Made by a program: the position numbers and the translations under genes
Assembly (NCBI RefSeq): GCF_001308015.1
Contig: NZ_LGYH01000001.1
Span: 186,001-250,000 of the forward strand
Source: Neisseria sp. 83E34
Lineage (GTDB): Bacteria > Pseudomonadota > Gammaproteobacteria > Burkholderiales > Neisseriaceae
Direction: 5' to 3'
Length of the DNA: 64,000 nucleotides
In this document: positions 34,989 to 46,116 of the stretch, in pieces
How positions within the stretch are numbered: the stretch's first letter is position 1
Layout: the number at the start of each line of letters is the position of its first letter
The notes under the pieces: model-generated
Database searches by the model: none
What the model was told of the DNA's origin: nothing
What the model saw: only the letters and a program-made list of their open reading frames with translations

Positions 34989-36251
34989 TTATACAAATAA
35001 ATCGCCTTGTTGTGCATCGCTTTGGCTGAATTTTGAACGTATGTTTTGCAGCAGCAGGCAGCTCAGTTTCGGGCTGTCGATTAAGTCGGCATAGCGGTTG
35101 GGTTCCCGCAGCGTGATGAAGTAGCGTGCTCGGTTGAGGGCGATACCCATTTTTGCCAGTTGGGCGAGGGTAATGACGCGGAAGCGCCGTGCTTGCACTA
35201 TACGCTTAGCTGATTTCACTCCAATGCCGGGCACGCGCAAAATGGTTTCGAGAGGAGCAGTTTGCAAAGGCACAGGAAACCATTCTCGGTGGCGTAGCGC
35301 CCAGGCGAGTTTGGGGTCAAAGTCCAAATCGAGAAAGGGTTGTGTATCATCGAGAATCTCGTGTTCATTGAAGCCGTAAAAACGCATCAACCAATCGGCC
35401 TGATAGAGGCGGTTTTCGCGTCGAAGCGGCACTTGTGCGGATAAAGGTGGCAGACGTTTGTCTTCTAAAACCGGAACATAGCCGGAGTAATACACGCGCT
35501 TGAGGCGGTAGTTGCGGTAAAACTGGCCGGCGGCTCGGATAATCTGGCGGTCGTTTTCGCCTGCCGCACCAATGATGAATTGTGTGCTTTGGCCTGCGGG
35601 AGCGAATTTCGGCGTTGATTTGATAGTTTTGCGGGTTTCTTGTAATGCGGAGATTTCGTTGCGCACGAAAGCCATTGGTTGGGTCATGTCGTGATGGTTT
35701 TTTTCAGGCGCAAGCAGCTTAAGGCCGGAAATGGTGGGGATTTCCATATTGATGCTGAGGCGGTCGGCATACAGGCCGGCTTCATGTAGGATTTCTTCTG
35801 AGGCTTTCGGGATGGTTTTGAGATGGATATAGCCGTGAAACTGGTGCTCCAGCCGTAGTTTTTTGGCAATCCGCACCAAACGCTCCATGGTGTAATCAGC
35901 GTTTTTGAAAATACCTGAGCTTAAAAACAGACCTTCGATGTAGTTTCTGCGGTAAAAGCTAAGTGTCAAATCGACCACTTCGTCTACCGTGAAAGCTGCG
36001 CGGGCAATATCGTTGCTGCGGCGTGAAACGCAATAGGCGCAGTCGTAAATGCAATGGTTGGTAAGCAGGATTTTCAATAACGATACGCAGCGGCCGTCTT
36101 CGGTAAAGCTGTGGCAAATGCCTGCCCGTGAAGCGTTGCCCAGACCGCTGCCGCCATTAGTGCGTTTGCTGCCGCTGGATGAGCAGGAAACATCGTATTT
36201 TGCTGCGTCGGCCAGTATTTCCAGCTTTTTGCTGATTTTATCGTAGTCCAT
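34989..36251 (-). CDS. Putative DNA modification/repair radical SAM protein (TIGR03916 type)
   Basis: The 420-residue protein has the radical-SAM cluster motif CIYDCAYC (C67, C71, C74), a barrel segment LFLSSGIFKNADYTMERL, and a C-terminal helix-hairpin-helix (LRVPGIGVKSAKRIVQARR). This combination defines the family predicted to modify or repair DNA, linked to TIGR03915 and UDG-like proteins. The reaction is unknown. It is the first gene of a two-gene leftward operon with that partner. Its upstream side is marked by the same DUS variant that ends the operon. Confidence 0.88.
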   Translation of the reverse strand: MDYDKISKKLEILADAAKYDVSCSSSGSKRTNGGSGLGNASRAGICHSFTEDGRCVSLLKILLTNHCIYDCAYCVSRRSNDIARAAFTVDEVVDLTLSFYRRNYIEGLFLSSGIFKNADYTMERLVRIAKKLRLEHQFHGYIHLKTIPKASEEILHEAGLYADRLSINMEIPTISGLKLLAPEKNHHDMTQPMAFVRNEISALQETRKTIKSTPKFAPAGQSTQFIIGAAGENDRQIIRAAGQFYRNYRLKRVYYSGYVPVLEDKRLPPLSAQVPLRRENRLYQADWLMRFYGFNEHEILDDTQPFLDLDFDPKLAWALRHREWFPVPLQTAPLETILRVPGIGVKSAKRIVQARRFRVITLAQLAKMGIALNRARYFITLREPNRYADLIDSPKLSCLLLQNIRSKFSQSDAQQGDLFV

Positions 36252-36352
36252 GATGTTTCTCTGTAAAACTAAAGTTTTTTTATTATAATGATAAGATTTT
36301 ATATAGTCAGCTAAATTTTTTCTTAGTTTGATTATAGGGGCGTTATATGGAT

Positions 36353-36386
36353 AAGGCTGTCTGAAAACTTTGTTTCAGACAGCCTT
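36353..36386. terminator. DUS-variant inverted pair upstream of the radical-SAM operon
   Basis: AAGGCTGTCTGAAA (36353-36366) pairs with 36373-36386. It carries the same AGGCTGTCTGAAA variant as 34188-34215, so the operon is bracketed by two copies. It follows the leftward VOC gene and probably terminates it. Confidence 0.8.
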
Positions 36387-36423
36387 TCTATGTGCTTTAG
36401 CTTAAATGGCTTATTGCAACAGT

Positions 36424-36870
36424 TTACTTGCCGGATTCAGCCTCGCCGCTGTCTATCGACCAGGGAATGCCGAAGCGGTCAGTAACGACACCGAAGCCTT
36501 GGGAAAAGAAAGTTGCTTGAAACGGCATTTCGATGATGCCGCCCTCTGCCAGCGCATTGAAAATTCTTTGCCCTTCGGCCGGGGTGTCCACGCTGATATT
36601 GATTTGTATGCCTTGCGGTTTTTGATAGCCGCTTCCTGTGGCGCATAACTCGGCAACAACATCTGATGCCATTAAGGTTTGCGAACCGATTGTTAATTGG
36701 ACATGCATGATTTTTTGCCTATCCGCTTCGGATAGAGAAGGCATATCGGGCTCTGGCGGCATATCGTTGTATGTGTAGCGGTCGGTGATTTCTGCCTTGA
36801 AGAGTTGTGCATAAAATTCAATGGCTTCTGCGCAATCTCCGTTGAAATAAAGATAAGGAATGAATTTCAT
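36424..36870 (-). CDS. VOC-family (PhnB/glyoxalase-like) protein
   Basis: The 148-residue protein resembles PhnB-type vicinal-oxygen-chelate proteins: FIPYLYFNGDCAEAIEFYAQLF at the start, then TIGSQTLMASD, and FGVVTDRFGIPWSID at the end. Substrate and metal are unknown. ATG 36870 is chosen because AGGAGAAC precedes it by a proper distance; the longer frame begins inside a DUS-containing region. It follows the AraC regulator gene in the same direction, 87 bases downstream, so the regulator may control it. Confidence 0.85.
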   Translation of the reverse strand: MKFIPYLYFNGDCAEAIEFYAQLFKAEITDRYTYNDMPPEPDMPSLSEADRQKIMHVQLTIGSQTLMASDVVAELCATGSGYQKPQGIQINISVDTPAEGQRIFNALAEGGIIEMPFQATFFSQGFGVVTDRFGIPWSIDSGEAESGK

Positions 36871-36908
36871 GGTGTTCTCCTTTTTACAATTTGGTGAAGG
36901 GGGCTTGT

Positions 36909-36921
36909 TTTCAGACAGGCC
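36909..36921 (-). repeat. DUS-like word between araC-type and VOC genes
   Basis: Complement of GGCCTGTCTGAAA, 12 of 13 bases of the local DUS. Confidence 0.65.
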
Positions 36922-36957
36922 TGATTGATAGTAAGCCATTTTAGGAAAGCTTATTTA

Positions 36958-37740
36958 TTACGGATTGCGCTGCGCTTTGATAAAGTCGAACAGCAATTTT
37001 GGCAGGTTGACGGTAATTGGCGGATCGCTTGGTTGGAAAGGGCGCAGGTTGAGCGTTATCGTAAGTGGTGCGGGCAGCGGAAAGCTGATGGGTTCGGGAT
37101 GAATGCCGCGCAGGCAATGGTCGAGGCGGAAGTGATGTAAGGGGTTGAGGCTGGGTTTGATTTCACAGCCGAGCAGATAGTAAGTACCGTCGGGCACATT
37201 GCAGATTGAGAAACTTCTGGTATGGAACAGGGCTTTACCGACTATGGGCACGCCGCGTGGAATGGGCTCGGGAAACAGTCCGGCAAATACTGCGCTGTGT
37301 TGAGCGGCACCTGAAACAGTGATGTTGAGAGGGTGGGCTTGCCGGTGTTTTTCAGGTTCGAAGCTGTAATGGGGAATGGCACGGGAAGCTGTGTCAGTGA
37401 TTTGTTCGTTGAGTGTGCGGCTTGCATCTGCGGCTTGATTGCGGTAATCGCGCGGGGTTTGGCCGGTATGGTAATGGAAGCGTTGGCTGTATGTGCCTGC
37501 ACTGGCGTGTCCGGCTTCAAGTTGCGATTCGATAATGCTTTTGCCTTCTATCAGGGGCTCGATGCCTTGTTCGATTTTGAGGGCGGCAATGTAGTCGCGC
37601 ATGGAAATGCCTGTCTGAAAATGAAACCAACGGCTGAGATAGAAGCGGCTGTAGCCGAAGTGTGCGGCAATATCGGCAGGCGCGGGATTGTCTTTCAGAC
37701 AGGCTCTGATATAGGTGGTTACTTCGTCGATTGAAAGCAT
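36958..37740 (-). CDS. AraC-family transcriptional regulator
   Basis: The 260-residue protein has the two helix-turn-helix motifs of AraC/XylS regulators at its N-terminus (about residues 5-100: IAAHFGYSRFYLSRWFHFQTG and GHASAGTYSQRFHYHTGQTPRDYR). The C-terminal region (about 125-260) is a probable effector-binding domain of the GyrI-like kind, though weakly conserved. Two DUS or near-DUS words lie in the HTH codons (37608-37620 exact; 37693-37705 near), one encoding FQTGI. It is transcribed toward the VOC gene. Confidence 0.85.
   Translation of the reverse strand: MLSIDEVTTYIRACLKDNPAPADIAAHFGYSRFYLSRWFHFQTGISMRDYIAALKIEQGIEPLIEGKSIIESQLEAGHASAGTYSQRFHYHTGQTPRDYRNQAADASRTLNEQITDTASRAIPHYSFEPEKHRQAHPLNITVSGAAQHSAVFAGLFPEPIPRGVPIVGKALFHTRSFSICNVPDGTYYLLGCEIKPSLNPLHHFRLDHCLRGIHPEPISFPLPAPLTITLNLRPFQPSDPPITVNLPKLLFDFIKAQRNP
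37608..37620 (+). repeat. Exact TG-type DUS within the AraC-type gene
   Basis: TGCCTGTCTGAAA on the plus strand, antisense to codons of the first helix-turn-helix. Confidence 0.85.
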
Positions 37741-37753
37741 ATGGTTTGGGTGC

Positions 37754-38191
37754 TTATTCGTCGTGTTCTTTAAAGCTGACAGGAGTGGTTAAAGTAAACG
37801 GTGTGTCGGTGTAATCGTCCAAACCTTCATATTCGAAACAATAAACGCCTTCTATGGTAACGGAAACGCCGCCGTCAGAGTTGGTTTGGAAAGCTAAAGC
37901 GTTTACGTCAATCGGATGGTGTACTCCATCAAGATAAATCGATCCGTCGATGTAAGGCGTGTTTGGGGTGGCGGCGGCATCGTTGAGCGGGAATTGGAAC
38001 GTGCGGCCGATTATGTCCTCCGGTTGGAGCGAGGGTAGCCTGATACTGTCGAGGCGGATTTCGGTTTCTTCTTCTTCGCAGTCGTCGTTCCATTTAAATG
38101 TATGCAGTGGGATGGTCAAGGAGGCGTCGTCTGGTGAACCGAGTAAAGCGGCGTAGCGTGGGCGTAAGAGATGTGTCGGAAAAGTTTTCAT
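37754..38191 (-). CDS. Uncharacterised acidic protein
   Basis: The 145-residue product is soluble and acidic, with no signal peptide or membrane segment. It contains the acidic run DDCEEEETEIRLD and several DxD-rich beta-like segments in the second half. I do not recognise a family. It ends 13 bases before the start of the AraC-type gene in the same direction, so the two may be co-transcribed. Start ATG at 38191 is taken as given; no clear ribosome-binding site is visible. Confidence 0.65.
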   Translation of the reverse strand: MKTFPTHLLRPRYAALLGSPDDASLTIPLHTFKWNDDCEEEETEIRLDSIRLPSLQPEDIIGRTFQFPLNDAAATPNTPYIDGSIYLDGVHHPIDVNALAFQTNSDGGVSVTIEGVYCFEYEGLDDYTDTPFTLTTPVSFKEHDE

Positions 38192-38627
38192 TGCAGACTT
38201 TCTGAAAAAATAGATTGTTGGTCATTGGACATTCTCGGTAAATGCGGGTTTAAAGCAGTCTGTTACGGCTTTGTGATAGGCGCCCTATCCAATGTTTTTA
38301 TCTGTTATTTTTTGTTTTACATCAATTTTAGCCGATGAAAATATGAATCTCAAAATGCCTGTCTGAAAAATTTCAGACAGGCATGGATAATTATGCCGAT
38401 TTAATAAATGATTTGATTGTAATCCGGTAAATCAGTTTTGCTTCAGGTCAAATTTGGTTGAATCATTTAAAGGAAAGCAGCGGATATTGGTTGAACACAA
38501 TATGAATGAAAATGACACGTTGTTAGAATACAAAAAATTCATAATGAATTAAATAAAGCACGGTGCGTTTGCTTACTTTGGGCAGACGGGGTGGCGCAGT
38601 GTGATTTTGAAATAAAGGAGAAACTAT
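38192..38627. other. Interval between divergent genes
   Basis: This 436-base stretch contains a DUS hairpin (38355-38384) in the middle and otherwise AT-rich DNA. No ORF of interest was seen. It should hold the promoter of the PhoD-like gene, which has an AAAGGAG ribosome-binding site. Confidence 0.5.
38355..38384. repeat. DUS inverted pair in a divergent intergenic region
   Basis: Arms 38355-38368 and 38371-38384 are complementary over 14 bases with a 2-base spacer. It lies between divergent promoters rather than after a gene. Confidence 0.8.
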
Positions 38628-40376
38628 ATGACAAAGCTGTATCTTGGCCCGGTGTTGTCGTTCCGCGGTGGGGCAGAGCAGGGGGAATGGAAAGTGAGTG
38701 CGATGATCGGCGTTTCCGATACCGAGTTTTTCCCTGTGGTGCGGGTGGACGGGGTGGCGACCGATGCGCCGAAAATATTGTTGCGGCATGGCGGGAAAGC
38801 TTATCTGCGTTATGATTTGTCGTGCAAACAGCAGGCTCAGGAAAGAAGGGTTGAATACCGTATCGATGGGGTTGATGAAGTATGGCATTTTACCGTTCCG
38901 GCCAAAGGGCAGGCGCCGCGTATGGTTTATGTGTCGTGCAATGGTTTTTCGGATGCCAACGGTATCCGCAAGCTGATTAAAGGCGAGAATGCGGTTTGGG
39001 AAGATTTATTGTGTAATCACGATAAAACAGTGCGCCCGCCGCGTTATCAGCTGGATAAGGAGCAGCTTTGGCACGAAGAGCGCACGCATGATAAAGGTCT
39101 GCAACGCTTTCATCTGATGGTGATGGGCGGTGATCAGATTTATTTTGATCCTATTTGGGAAGATATTAAGCTGTTGAAAAAGTGGATCGGCCTGCCGCGC
39201 AAGGAGCAGCTGAAATACAAGGTTAATGCACAGCTCGAAAAAGTTATAGGCGATTATTACATTAATTTTTATCTGAGCCGCTGGCTGCCGAGCAATCACG
39301 CGCCGTGGGGTTCGTCGAATAAAACTTTAGATTCGGCACACGGTATGGCGCGCATCCCTACTGTGATGATGTGGGATGACCATGATATTTTCGACGGCTG
39401 GGGGTCGCATAGCCCGGAAATGCAGCGCTGCCCGCTGTTTCAAAGGATGTTTTATCACGCAAGGCGAGCATTTTGGGTGTTTCAGATGCAGCAGGCCGAA
39501 GAGCAGCTTCCTGAATTAAAGCTGCGCACGGATATTAATATGCGAATTGATGATCCGATATTTGAACCGATTGAGTGGTCGAAAGTGTTGAAATCAGACA
39601 AACTGGCTTTGCCCTTATTCGACAACCAGCCCGGCTTTTCTTTTGCCCACTCTATCGGCCCTGTCAGCCTGCTGGTGGCGGATTTGCGCACCGAGCGTTC
39701 GCATGAACAGATTATGGGTCCGGCAACATGGCATTCGATGCAGAAATGGTTGGCGTCAGGAATTCCCGAAGCCGGCGGCTCGCGCCATTTATTGTTTGTA
39801 TCATCGGTGCCGGTGATGCACCCCAAGCTTTCATTGGCAGAGTTGCTGATGGACAATCTGGGTTATGACCATGTACTCGACAGCAGCGCCGATGATTTGA
39901 AAGACCATTGGACCAATGATGATCATGAAGGCGAACGCAAGCGCTTGATAGAAACGCTGTTTAGAACAGCGCAAGAAAAGCAAATGCGCGTAACCGTATT
40001 GTCAGGCGACGTGCATGTTGCCGCGTGGGGCGTGGTTTCACGTACCGACACGGATTGCTGTGACGGCAGCACGCAGATTCAGCAGCTTACTTCCAGTGCG
40101 GTGGTGCATCCTTCGCTGGTGTCTGTAATGGAGCGTTTGTTTTGCCAAATGCTCAATTCGTTGGCCAAGAAAAAGCAGAAACTGGACGGTTGTACTGAGG
40201 CTGAAATGATGCTGTTCCCTGCATCTAACCGTTATGTGGTGGCAGCGCGAAACTGGCTTGCGCTTGAGTTGGATGAAGATATGAAAGGCGGTAAATTATG
40301 GGCAAGCTGGCGTTGCGAAACAAAAGACGCGTTTACCAATCATTTGCTGGCTATTGAGCCGGTAAAAAACGGTTGA
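38628..40376 (+). CDS. PhoD-like cytoplasmic metallophosphatase
   Basis: The 582-residue protein carries the PhoD-type metal-binding motifs in order: VMGGDQIY (about 163-170), TVMMWDDHDIFDGWG (about 244-258) and LSGDVHVAAWG (about 459-469). These ligate the metals of alkaline phosphatase D enzymes. Unlike secreted PhoD it has no Tat or Sec signal, so it is probably cytoplasmic. The N-terminal 100 residues form a beta-rich domain. Its substrate is unknown. It is monocistronic, ending in a DUS hairpin. Confidence 0.85.
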   Translation: MTKLYLGPVLSFRGGAEQGEWKVSAMIGVSDTEFFPVVRVDGVATDAPKILLRHGGKAYLRYDLSCKQQAQERRVEYRIDGVDEVWHFTVPAKGQAPRMVYVSCNGFSDANGIRKLIKGENAVWEDLLCNHDKTVRPPRYQLDKEQLWHEERTHDKGLQRFHLMVMGGDQIYFDPIWEDIKLLKKWIGLPRKEQLKYKVNAQLEKVIGDYYINFYLSRWLPSNHAPWGSSNKTLDSAHGMARIPTVMMWDDHDIFDGWGSHSPEMQRCPLFQRMFYHARRAFWVFQMQQAEEQLPELKLRTDINMRIDDPIFEPIEWSKVLKSDKLALPLFDNQPGFSFAHSIGPVSLLVADLRTERSHEQIMGPATWHSMQKWLASGIPEAGGSRHLLFVSSVPVMHPKLSLAELLMDNLGYDHVLDSSADDLKDHWTNDDHEGERKRLIETLFRTAQEKQMRVTVLSGDVHVAAWGVVSRTDTDCCDGSTQIQQLTSSAVVHPSLVSVMERLFCQMLNSLAKKKQKLDGCTEAEMMLFPASNRYVVAARNWLALELDEDMKGGKLWASWRCETKDAFTNHLLAIEPVKNG

Positions 40377-40401
40377 GTCGGCTTTAGCTTGAGTTCATGA
40401 G

Positions 40402-40444
40402 AATGCCTGTCTGAAAAAGTTTTATGGGTTTTCAGACAGGCATT
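40402..40444. terminator. DUS hairpin after the PhoD-like gene
   Basis: Arms 40402-40417 and 40429-40444 are complementary over 16 bases with an 11-base loop and a short T-run to the right. Confidence 0.8.
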
Positions 40445-40534
40445 TTCGGAGTAACCGAGCGTATGATAAAACCAGTGTTTGCGGTTGTTATTCCTTTTTT
40501 ACCAAAACGTATGAAATATGCCCGGTTTGAGCAT

Positions 40535-41329
40535 TTAAACCGCAACCTGCGCTTTAATATGCGGGTGCGGGTCGTAATCGATTAATTCAAAATCTTCAAA
40601 TTTAAATTCAAAAAGGTCTTTTATATCAGGGTTCAACTTCATTTTCGGCAGTGAGCGCGGCTCACGGGTTAATTGCAGCTCGGCTTGCTCGAAATGATTG
40701 CTGTAAAGATGGGCGTCGCCAAATGTGTGGATGAACTCACCTGCTTGCAAACCGCAAACTTGTGCCACCATCATGGTTAACAAGGCGTAGCTGGCTATAT
40801 TGAACGGCACGCCTAAGAAGATGTCGGCGCTGCGTTGGTAAAGCTGGCATGAGAGTTTGCCGTTTGTTACATAAAATTGAAACAAGGCATGGCAGGGCGG
40901 CAGGGCCATTTCGTCTACCAGCGCAGGGTTCCATGCGGAAACAATCAGCCGGCGGCTATTAGGGTTGCTTTTGATTTGTTGGATGAGATTGGAGATTTGG
41001 TCGATATGTCTGCCATCGGGAGCCGGCCAACTGCGCCATTGGTAGCCGTAAACCGGGCCGAGATTACCGTTTTCATCAGCCCATTCATCCCAGATCGACA
41101 CATTATTGTCTTTCAGGTATTTGATATTGGTGTCGCCTTTTAAAAACCACAGAAGCTCGTGAATAATCGAGCGAAGATGCAGTTTTTTTGTGGTTAGTAA
41201 TGGAAAGCCTTCGCTTAAGTCAAAACGCATTTGGTAACCGAATATAGAGCGTGTGCCCGTGCCGGTGCGGTCAGCTTTATCTGTTCCATGTTCGAGCACA
41301 TGTTGCATCAGGTCTTGGTAGGCTTTCAT
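40535..41329 (-). CDS. thyA: Thymidylate synthase
   Basis: ThyA methylates dUMP to dTMP with methylenetetrahydrofolate. The 264-residue length equals the E. coli enzyme. It shows [11 protein letters not shown] at the start, catalytic C146 in [10 protein letters not shown], the [17 protein letters not shown] dUMP-binding segment, and a C-terminus ending HIKAQVAV. The gene is monocistronic and convergent with the PhoD-like gene. Confidence 0.98.
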   Translation of the reverse strand: MKAYQDLMQHVLEHGTDKADRTGTGTRSIFGYQMRFDLSEGFPLLTTKKLHLRSIIHELLWFLKGDTNIKYLKDNNVSIWDEWADENGNLGPVYGYQWRSWPAPDGRHIDQISNLIQQIKSNPNSRRLIVSAWNPALVDEMALPPCHALFQFYVTNGKLSCQLYQRSADIFLGVPFNIASYALLTMMVAQVCGLQAGEFIHTFGDAHLYSNHFEQAELQLTREPRSLPKMKLNPDIKDLFEFKFEDFELIDYDPHPHIKAQVAV

Positions 41330-43115
<1,786 letters not shown>

Positions 43116-43161
43116 TTGTCTGCTGACTGACTAAGCAGCCTGAATAGGGCTGCGACCAAAC

Positions 43162-43195
43162 AAATGCCTGTCTGAAAGTTTTCAGACAGGCATTT
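43162..43195. terminator. DUS hairpin between convergent gdhA and secF
   Basis: Arms 43162-43177 and 43180-43195 are complementary over 16 bases, followed by a T-run on the right. Confidence 0.8.
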
Positions 43196-43229
43196 TTAAT
43201 TGAATGGCAAAGCAGCAAGAATCTGATTG

Positions 43230-44165
43230 TTATACAACTGCTTCTTCTTTAACTTTTTGGGGTTTGGCAATATTCTCGCGGCTTAGTCCAAACATAACCA
43301 GTAAAGGGCTGGCCACTAGAACTGATGAATAAATGCCGAACACAATACCGATAGTCAGCGCTAAAGAAAAACCATGCAATGCACTGCCGCCGAAAATCAG
43401 CATGGCGAGTACCATCGCTTCGGTTGAACCATGTGTGATTGCCGTGCGGCCCATAGTGGCGGTAATCGCATTGTCAATGATTTCGGGCACGCTTTTATTG
43501 CGCATACCGCCTTTTCGGAAATTTTCGCGAATACGGTCGAATACCACAACTGATTCGTTTACCGAATAGCCCAAAACAGCAAGAATACCAGCCAATACGG
43601 TTAAAGAAAATTCCCATTGGAAGAATGCAAAACAGCCCAAGATAATAATTACGTCGTGCATGTTGGCGATGATCGCTGAAACGGCAAACCGCCATTCAAA
43701 GCGCACCGAAAGATACATAATAATGCCGATAATCACCAAAGATAAGGCAATTAAGCCGTTTTGCACCAATTCATCGCCTACTTGAGGGCCGATAAATTCT
43801 ACTTGGCGCAGGCTGACTTGAGGGTCGTCTTTTTTCAGGATATTCATAACCTGATTAGATAAGGTTGCCGAATTTATGCCTTCTTTATTTGGCAATCTGA
43901 TCATTACATGCCGGTTACTTCCTAATGCCTGAACTTGAACCTCGCCTAAGTTGAGTACGTTTAAATCTTGCCGCACTTTATTGATTTCGGCCGGTTTGCT
44001 GTATTGCACTTCCATTACTGTGCCGCCGGTAAACTCTACCGAAAAGTTCAGGCCTTTGGTAAATAAGAAGAATACCGCCAGTATAAAGGTAAGCAGAGAA
44101 ATAAATGTGGTGAGCTTACCGTATTTCATAAACGGAATGTCGCGTTTAAAGTGAAACAGTTCCAT
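43230..44165 (-). CDS. secF: Protein translocase subunit SecF
   Basis: SecF, with SecD and YajC, pulls secreted proteins through SecYEG using the proton gradient. The 311-residue inner-membrane protein has the first helix (about 17-36), a periplasmic domain (about 40-135), and five further helices in the RND-like half with the signature GYSVNESVVVFDRIRENFR. Helix-end motif TAITHGSTEAMVLAMLIFGG follows. Its start lies 10 bases after the secD stop in the same operon. Confidence 0.97.
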   Translation of the reverse strand: MELFHFKRDIPFMKYGKLTTFISLLTFILAVFFLFTKGLNFSVEFTGGTVMEVQYSKPAEINKVRQDLNVLNLGEVQVQALGSNRHVMIRLPNKEGINSATLSNQVMNILKKDDPQVSLRQVEFIGPQVGDELVQNGLIALSLVIIGIIMYLSVRFEWRFAVSAIIANMHDVIIILGCFAFFQWEFSLTVLAGILAVLGYSVNESVVVFDRIRENFRKGGMRNKSVPEIIDNAITATMGRTAITHGSTEAMVLAMLIFGGSALHGFSLALTIGIVFGIYSSVLVASPLLVMFGLSRENIAKPQKVKEEAVV

Positions 44166-44175
44166 GAGTTACTCC

Positions 44176-46041
44176 TTATTCTGTATCGGCAACATCAATA
44201 TTTGCCGCTTTAACAGCAACCGGATTTTTAATGCCAATGGCAATTTTTTTCAGGCTTCTACGGCTTCCGTACCAAAGGTTGCACAACGCACGCGAAACCA
44301 CTACCGAAGAGTACATTGAGGTAAGGATACCGATACAATGCACTACGGCAAAACCGCGAACCGGGCCTGAGCCGAAAATCAACAAAGCGATACCGGCAAT
44401 TAATGAAGTGATATTCGAGTCGACAATTGTGGCCCAAGCGTGTTTGTAGCCTTCATTAATGGCAGTTTGGGGCTTTTTACCGGCTCTTAATTCTTCACGA
44501 ATGCGTTCGTTAATCAGCACATTTGAATCAATTGCCATACCTAAAGTCAACGCAATAGCGGCAATACCGGGCAAGGTCAAAGTAGCTTGCAGAGCCGATA
44601 AAATAGCCATGAGGAACAGCAGATTGGCGCAAAGTGCAACCACGGAGAAAATGCCGAATACACGGTAGTAAATCACCATAAATGCGGCGACAACTACAAA
44701 GCCCCACAAGGTTGAATTGAAGCCTTTTTCAATATTTTCTTTACCCATGGAAGGGCCGATGGTGCGTTCTTCCACAATCTCCATTGGTGCAGCCAAAGAG
44801 CCTGAGCGCAATAGCAAGGAAATATCGTTGGCTTCTTCAATAGACATGCTGCCGGAAATGATGGTGCGTCCGCCGGTGATCGGTTCATTAATCGTAGGTG
44901 CGGTAACCACTTCCGCTTTACCTTGGTCGATCAATACCATCGCCATGCGTTTTTTAACATTATGGCGTGTCAGGTCTGCAAAAATGGCAGCGCCGGTATT
45001 GTCGAAGTTAATGCTAACGGCAGGTTGATCGTTTTCATTGAAGCTGGGTTGGGCATCATTAATATTGTCGCCGGTTAATTCAACTTGGCGGTTAACCAAT
45101 ACGGCTTGAGGCTGTTCGCCGCCGGTATAAAGCAATTCATAACCGGCGGGTACGTTGCCTGAAACAGCTTGCTGAAATGAAACAGGATCATCGTTAACCA
45201 TGCGCACTTCCAATGTGGCGGTGCGGCCAATGATATCTTTGGCTTTGGCTGTATCTTGAACACCGGGCAGCTGCACAACGATACGGTCTGCGCCGGCTTG
45301 CTGGATAACGGGTTCTGCTACGCCTAATTCATTAACACGGTTGTGCAGGGTTGCAATATTTTGCTTAACCGCATCGGAACGGATTTGGTTAATTACATCT
45401 TCAGACAGGGTTAGAATCAGGCGGTTGCCGTCGCTAGTTAAAGTGGTTTGCGGCAAGAGTTTTTGCAGCTCTTTTTGAGCCTTGTTTAAATCGGCTTCGT
45501 TTTGGAACGGTACGGCGATGCTGTTATCGCTTTGAACGATGTTGCCCGCGCGGATTTTTTGGCGGCGCAACTCACGGCGGATATCGCCGGCGTAACGTTC
45601 AAAAGTTTTCTGCATAGCGGCTTTCATATCCACCTGCATGGTAAAGTGCACGCCGCCGCGCAAGTCCAAGCCTAAAAACATCGGATTGGCTTTGATTTTC
45701 GCCATCCAGTCCGGGCTGTTGGGAATCAGGTTCAAGGCAGTGATATAGCCGTCGCCCAGCGTTTTTTCGATAACGTCGCGGGCTTTGATTTGTGTGTCGG
45801 TGTCTTTAAAGCGCACACGCAGCGAGTTATCGGCAATAAACATGCCGTCAGAAGCGATGCCTGCCTGCTGCAATGCGGTTTGTATTCGATTTTCGGTTTG
45901 ATTGTTGATAACAATGGATTGCCGGTTGGTGGAAACCTGAACAGCCGGTGTTTCGCCGAAGAAATTGGGTATCGTGTAGAGAACGCCCAAAATAATGGTG
46001 GCCAGAATCAGCAGGTATTTCCAAAGCGGATAACGGTTCAT
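44176..46041 (-). CDS. secD: Protein translocase subunit SecD
   Basis: The 621-residue partner of SecF has an N-terminal helix (about 8-26), the large periplasmic P1 domain with LGLDLRGGVHFTMQVD, and the C-terminal RND-like membrane domain with TLTLPGIAAIALTLGMAIDSNVLINERIREELRAG. Length matches E. coli SecD (615). yajC precedes it by 75 bases containing a hairpin, and secF follows directly. Confidence 0.97.
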   Translation of the reverse strand: MNRYPLWKYLLILATIILGVLYTIPNFFGETPAVQVSTNRQSIVINNQTENRIQTALQQAGIASDGMFIADNSLRVRFKDTDTQIKARDVIEKTLGDGYITALNLIPNSPDWMAKIKANPMFLGLDLRGGVHFTMQVDMKAAMQKTFERYAGDIRRELRRQKIRAGNIVQSDNSIAVPFQNEADLNKAQKELQKLLPQTTLTSDGNRLILTLSEDVINQIRSDAVKQNIATLHNRVNELGVAEPVIQQAGADRIVVQLPGVQDTAKAKDIIGRTATLEVRMVNDDPVSFQQAVSGNVPAGYELLYTGGEQPQAVLVNRQVELTGDNINDAQPSFNENDQPAVSINFDNTGAAIFADLTRHNVKKRMAMVLIDQGKAEVVTAPTINEPITGGRTIISGSMSIEEANDISLLLRSGSLAAPMEIVEERTIGPSMGKENIEKGFNSTLWGFVVVAAFMVIYYRVFGIFSVVALCANLLFLMAILSALQATLTLPGIAAIALTLGMAIDSNVLINERIREELRAGKKPQTAINEGYKHAWATIVDSNITSLIAGIALLIFGSGPVRGFAVVHCIGILTSMYSSVVVSRALCNLWYGSRRSLKKIAIGIKNPVAVKAANIDVADTE

Positions 46042-46073
46042 AGGTCAATCTTCATGGTTTATAAAGACAAACA

Positions 46074-46103
46074 GCCGCAAGGCCGGTAAATACCGGCTGC
46101 GGC
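46074..46103 (-). promoter_or_regulatory. GC-rich hairpin between yajC and secD
   Basis: A stem of GCCGCA/TGCGGC and GCCGGTA/TACCGGC with a 2-base bulge sits in the gap between yajC and secD. No U-tract follows on the minus strand, so it is more likely a processing or mRNA-stability element than a terminator. Confidence 0.5.
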
Positions 46104-46116
46104 CTTGAAATCAAGA

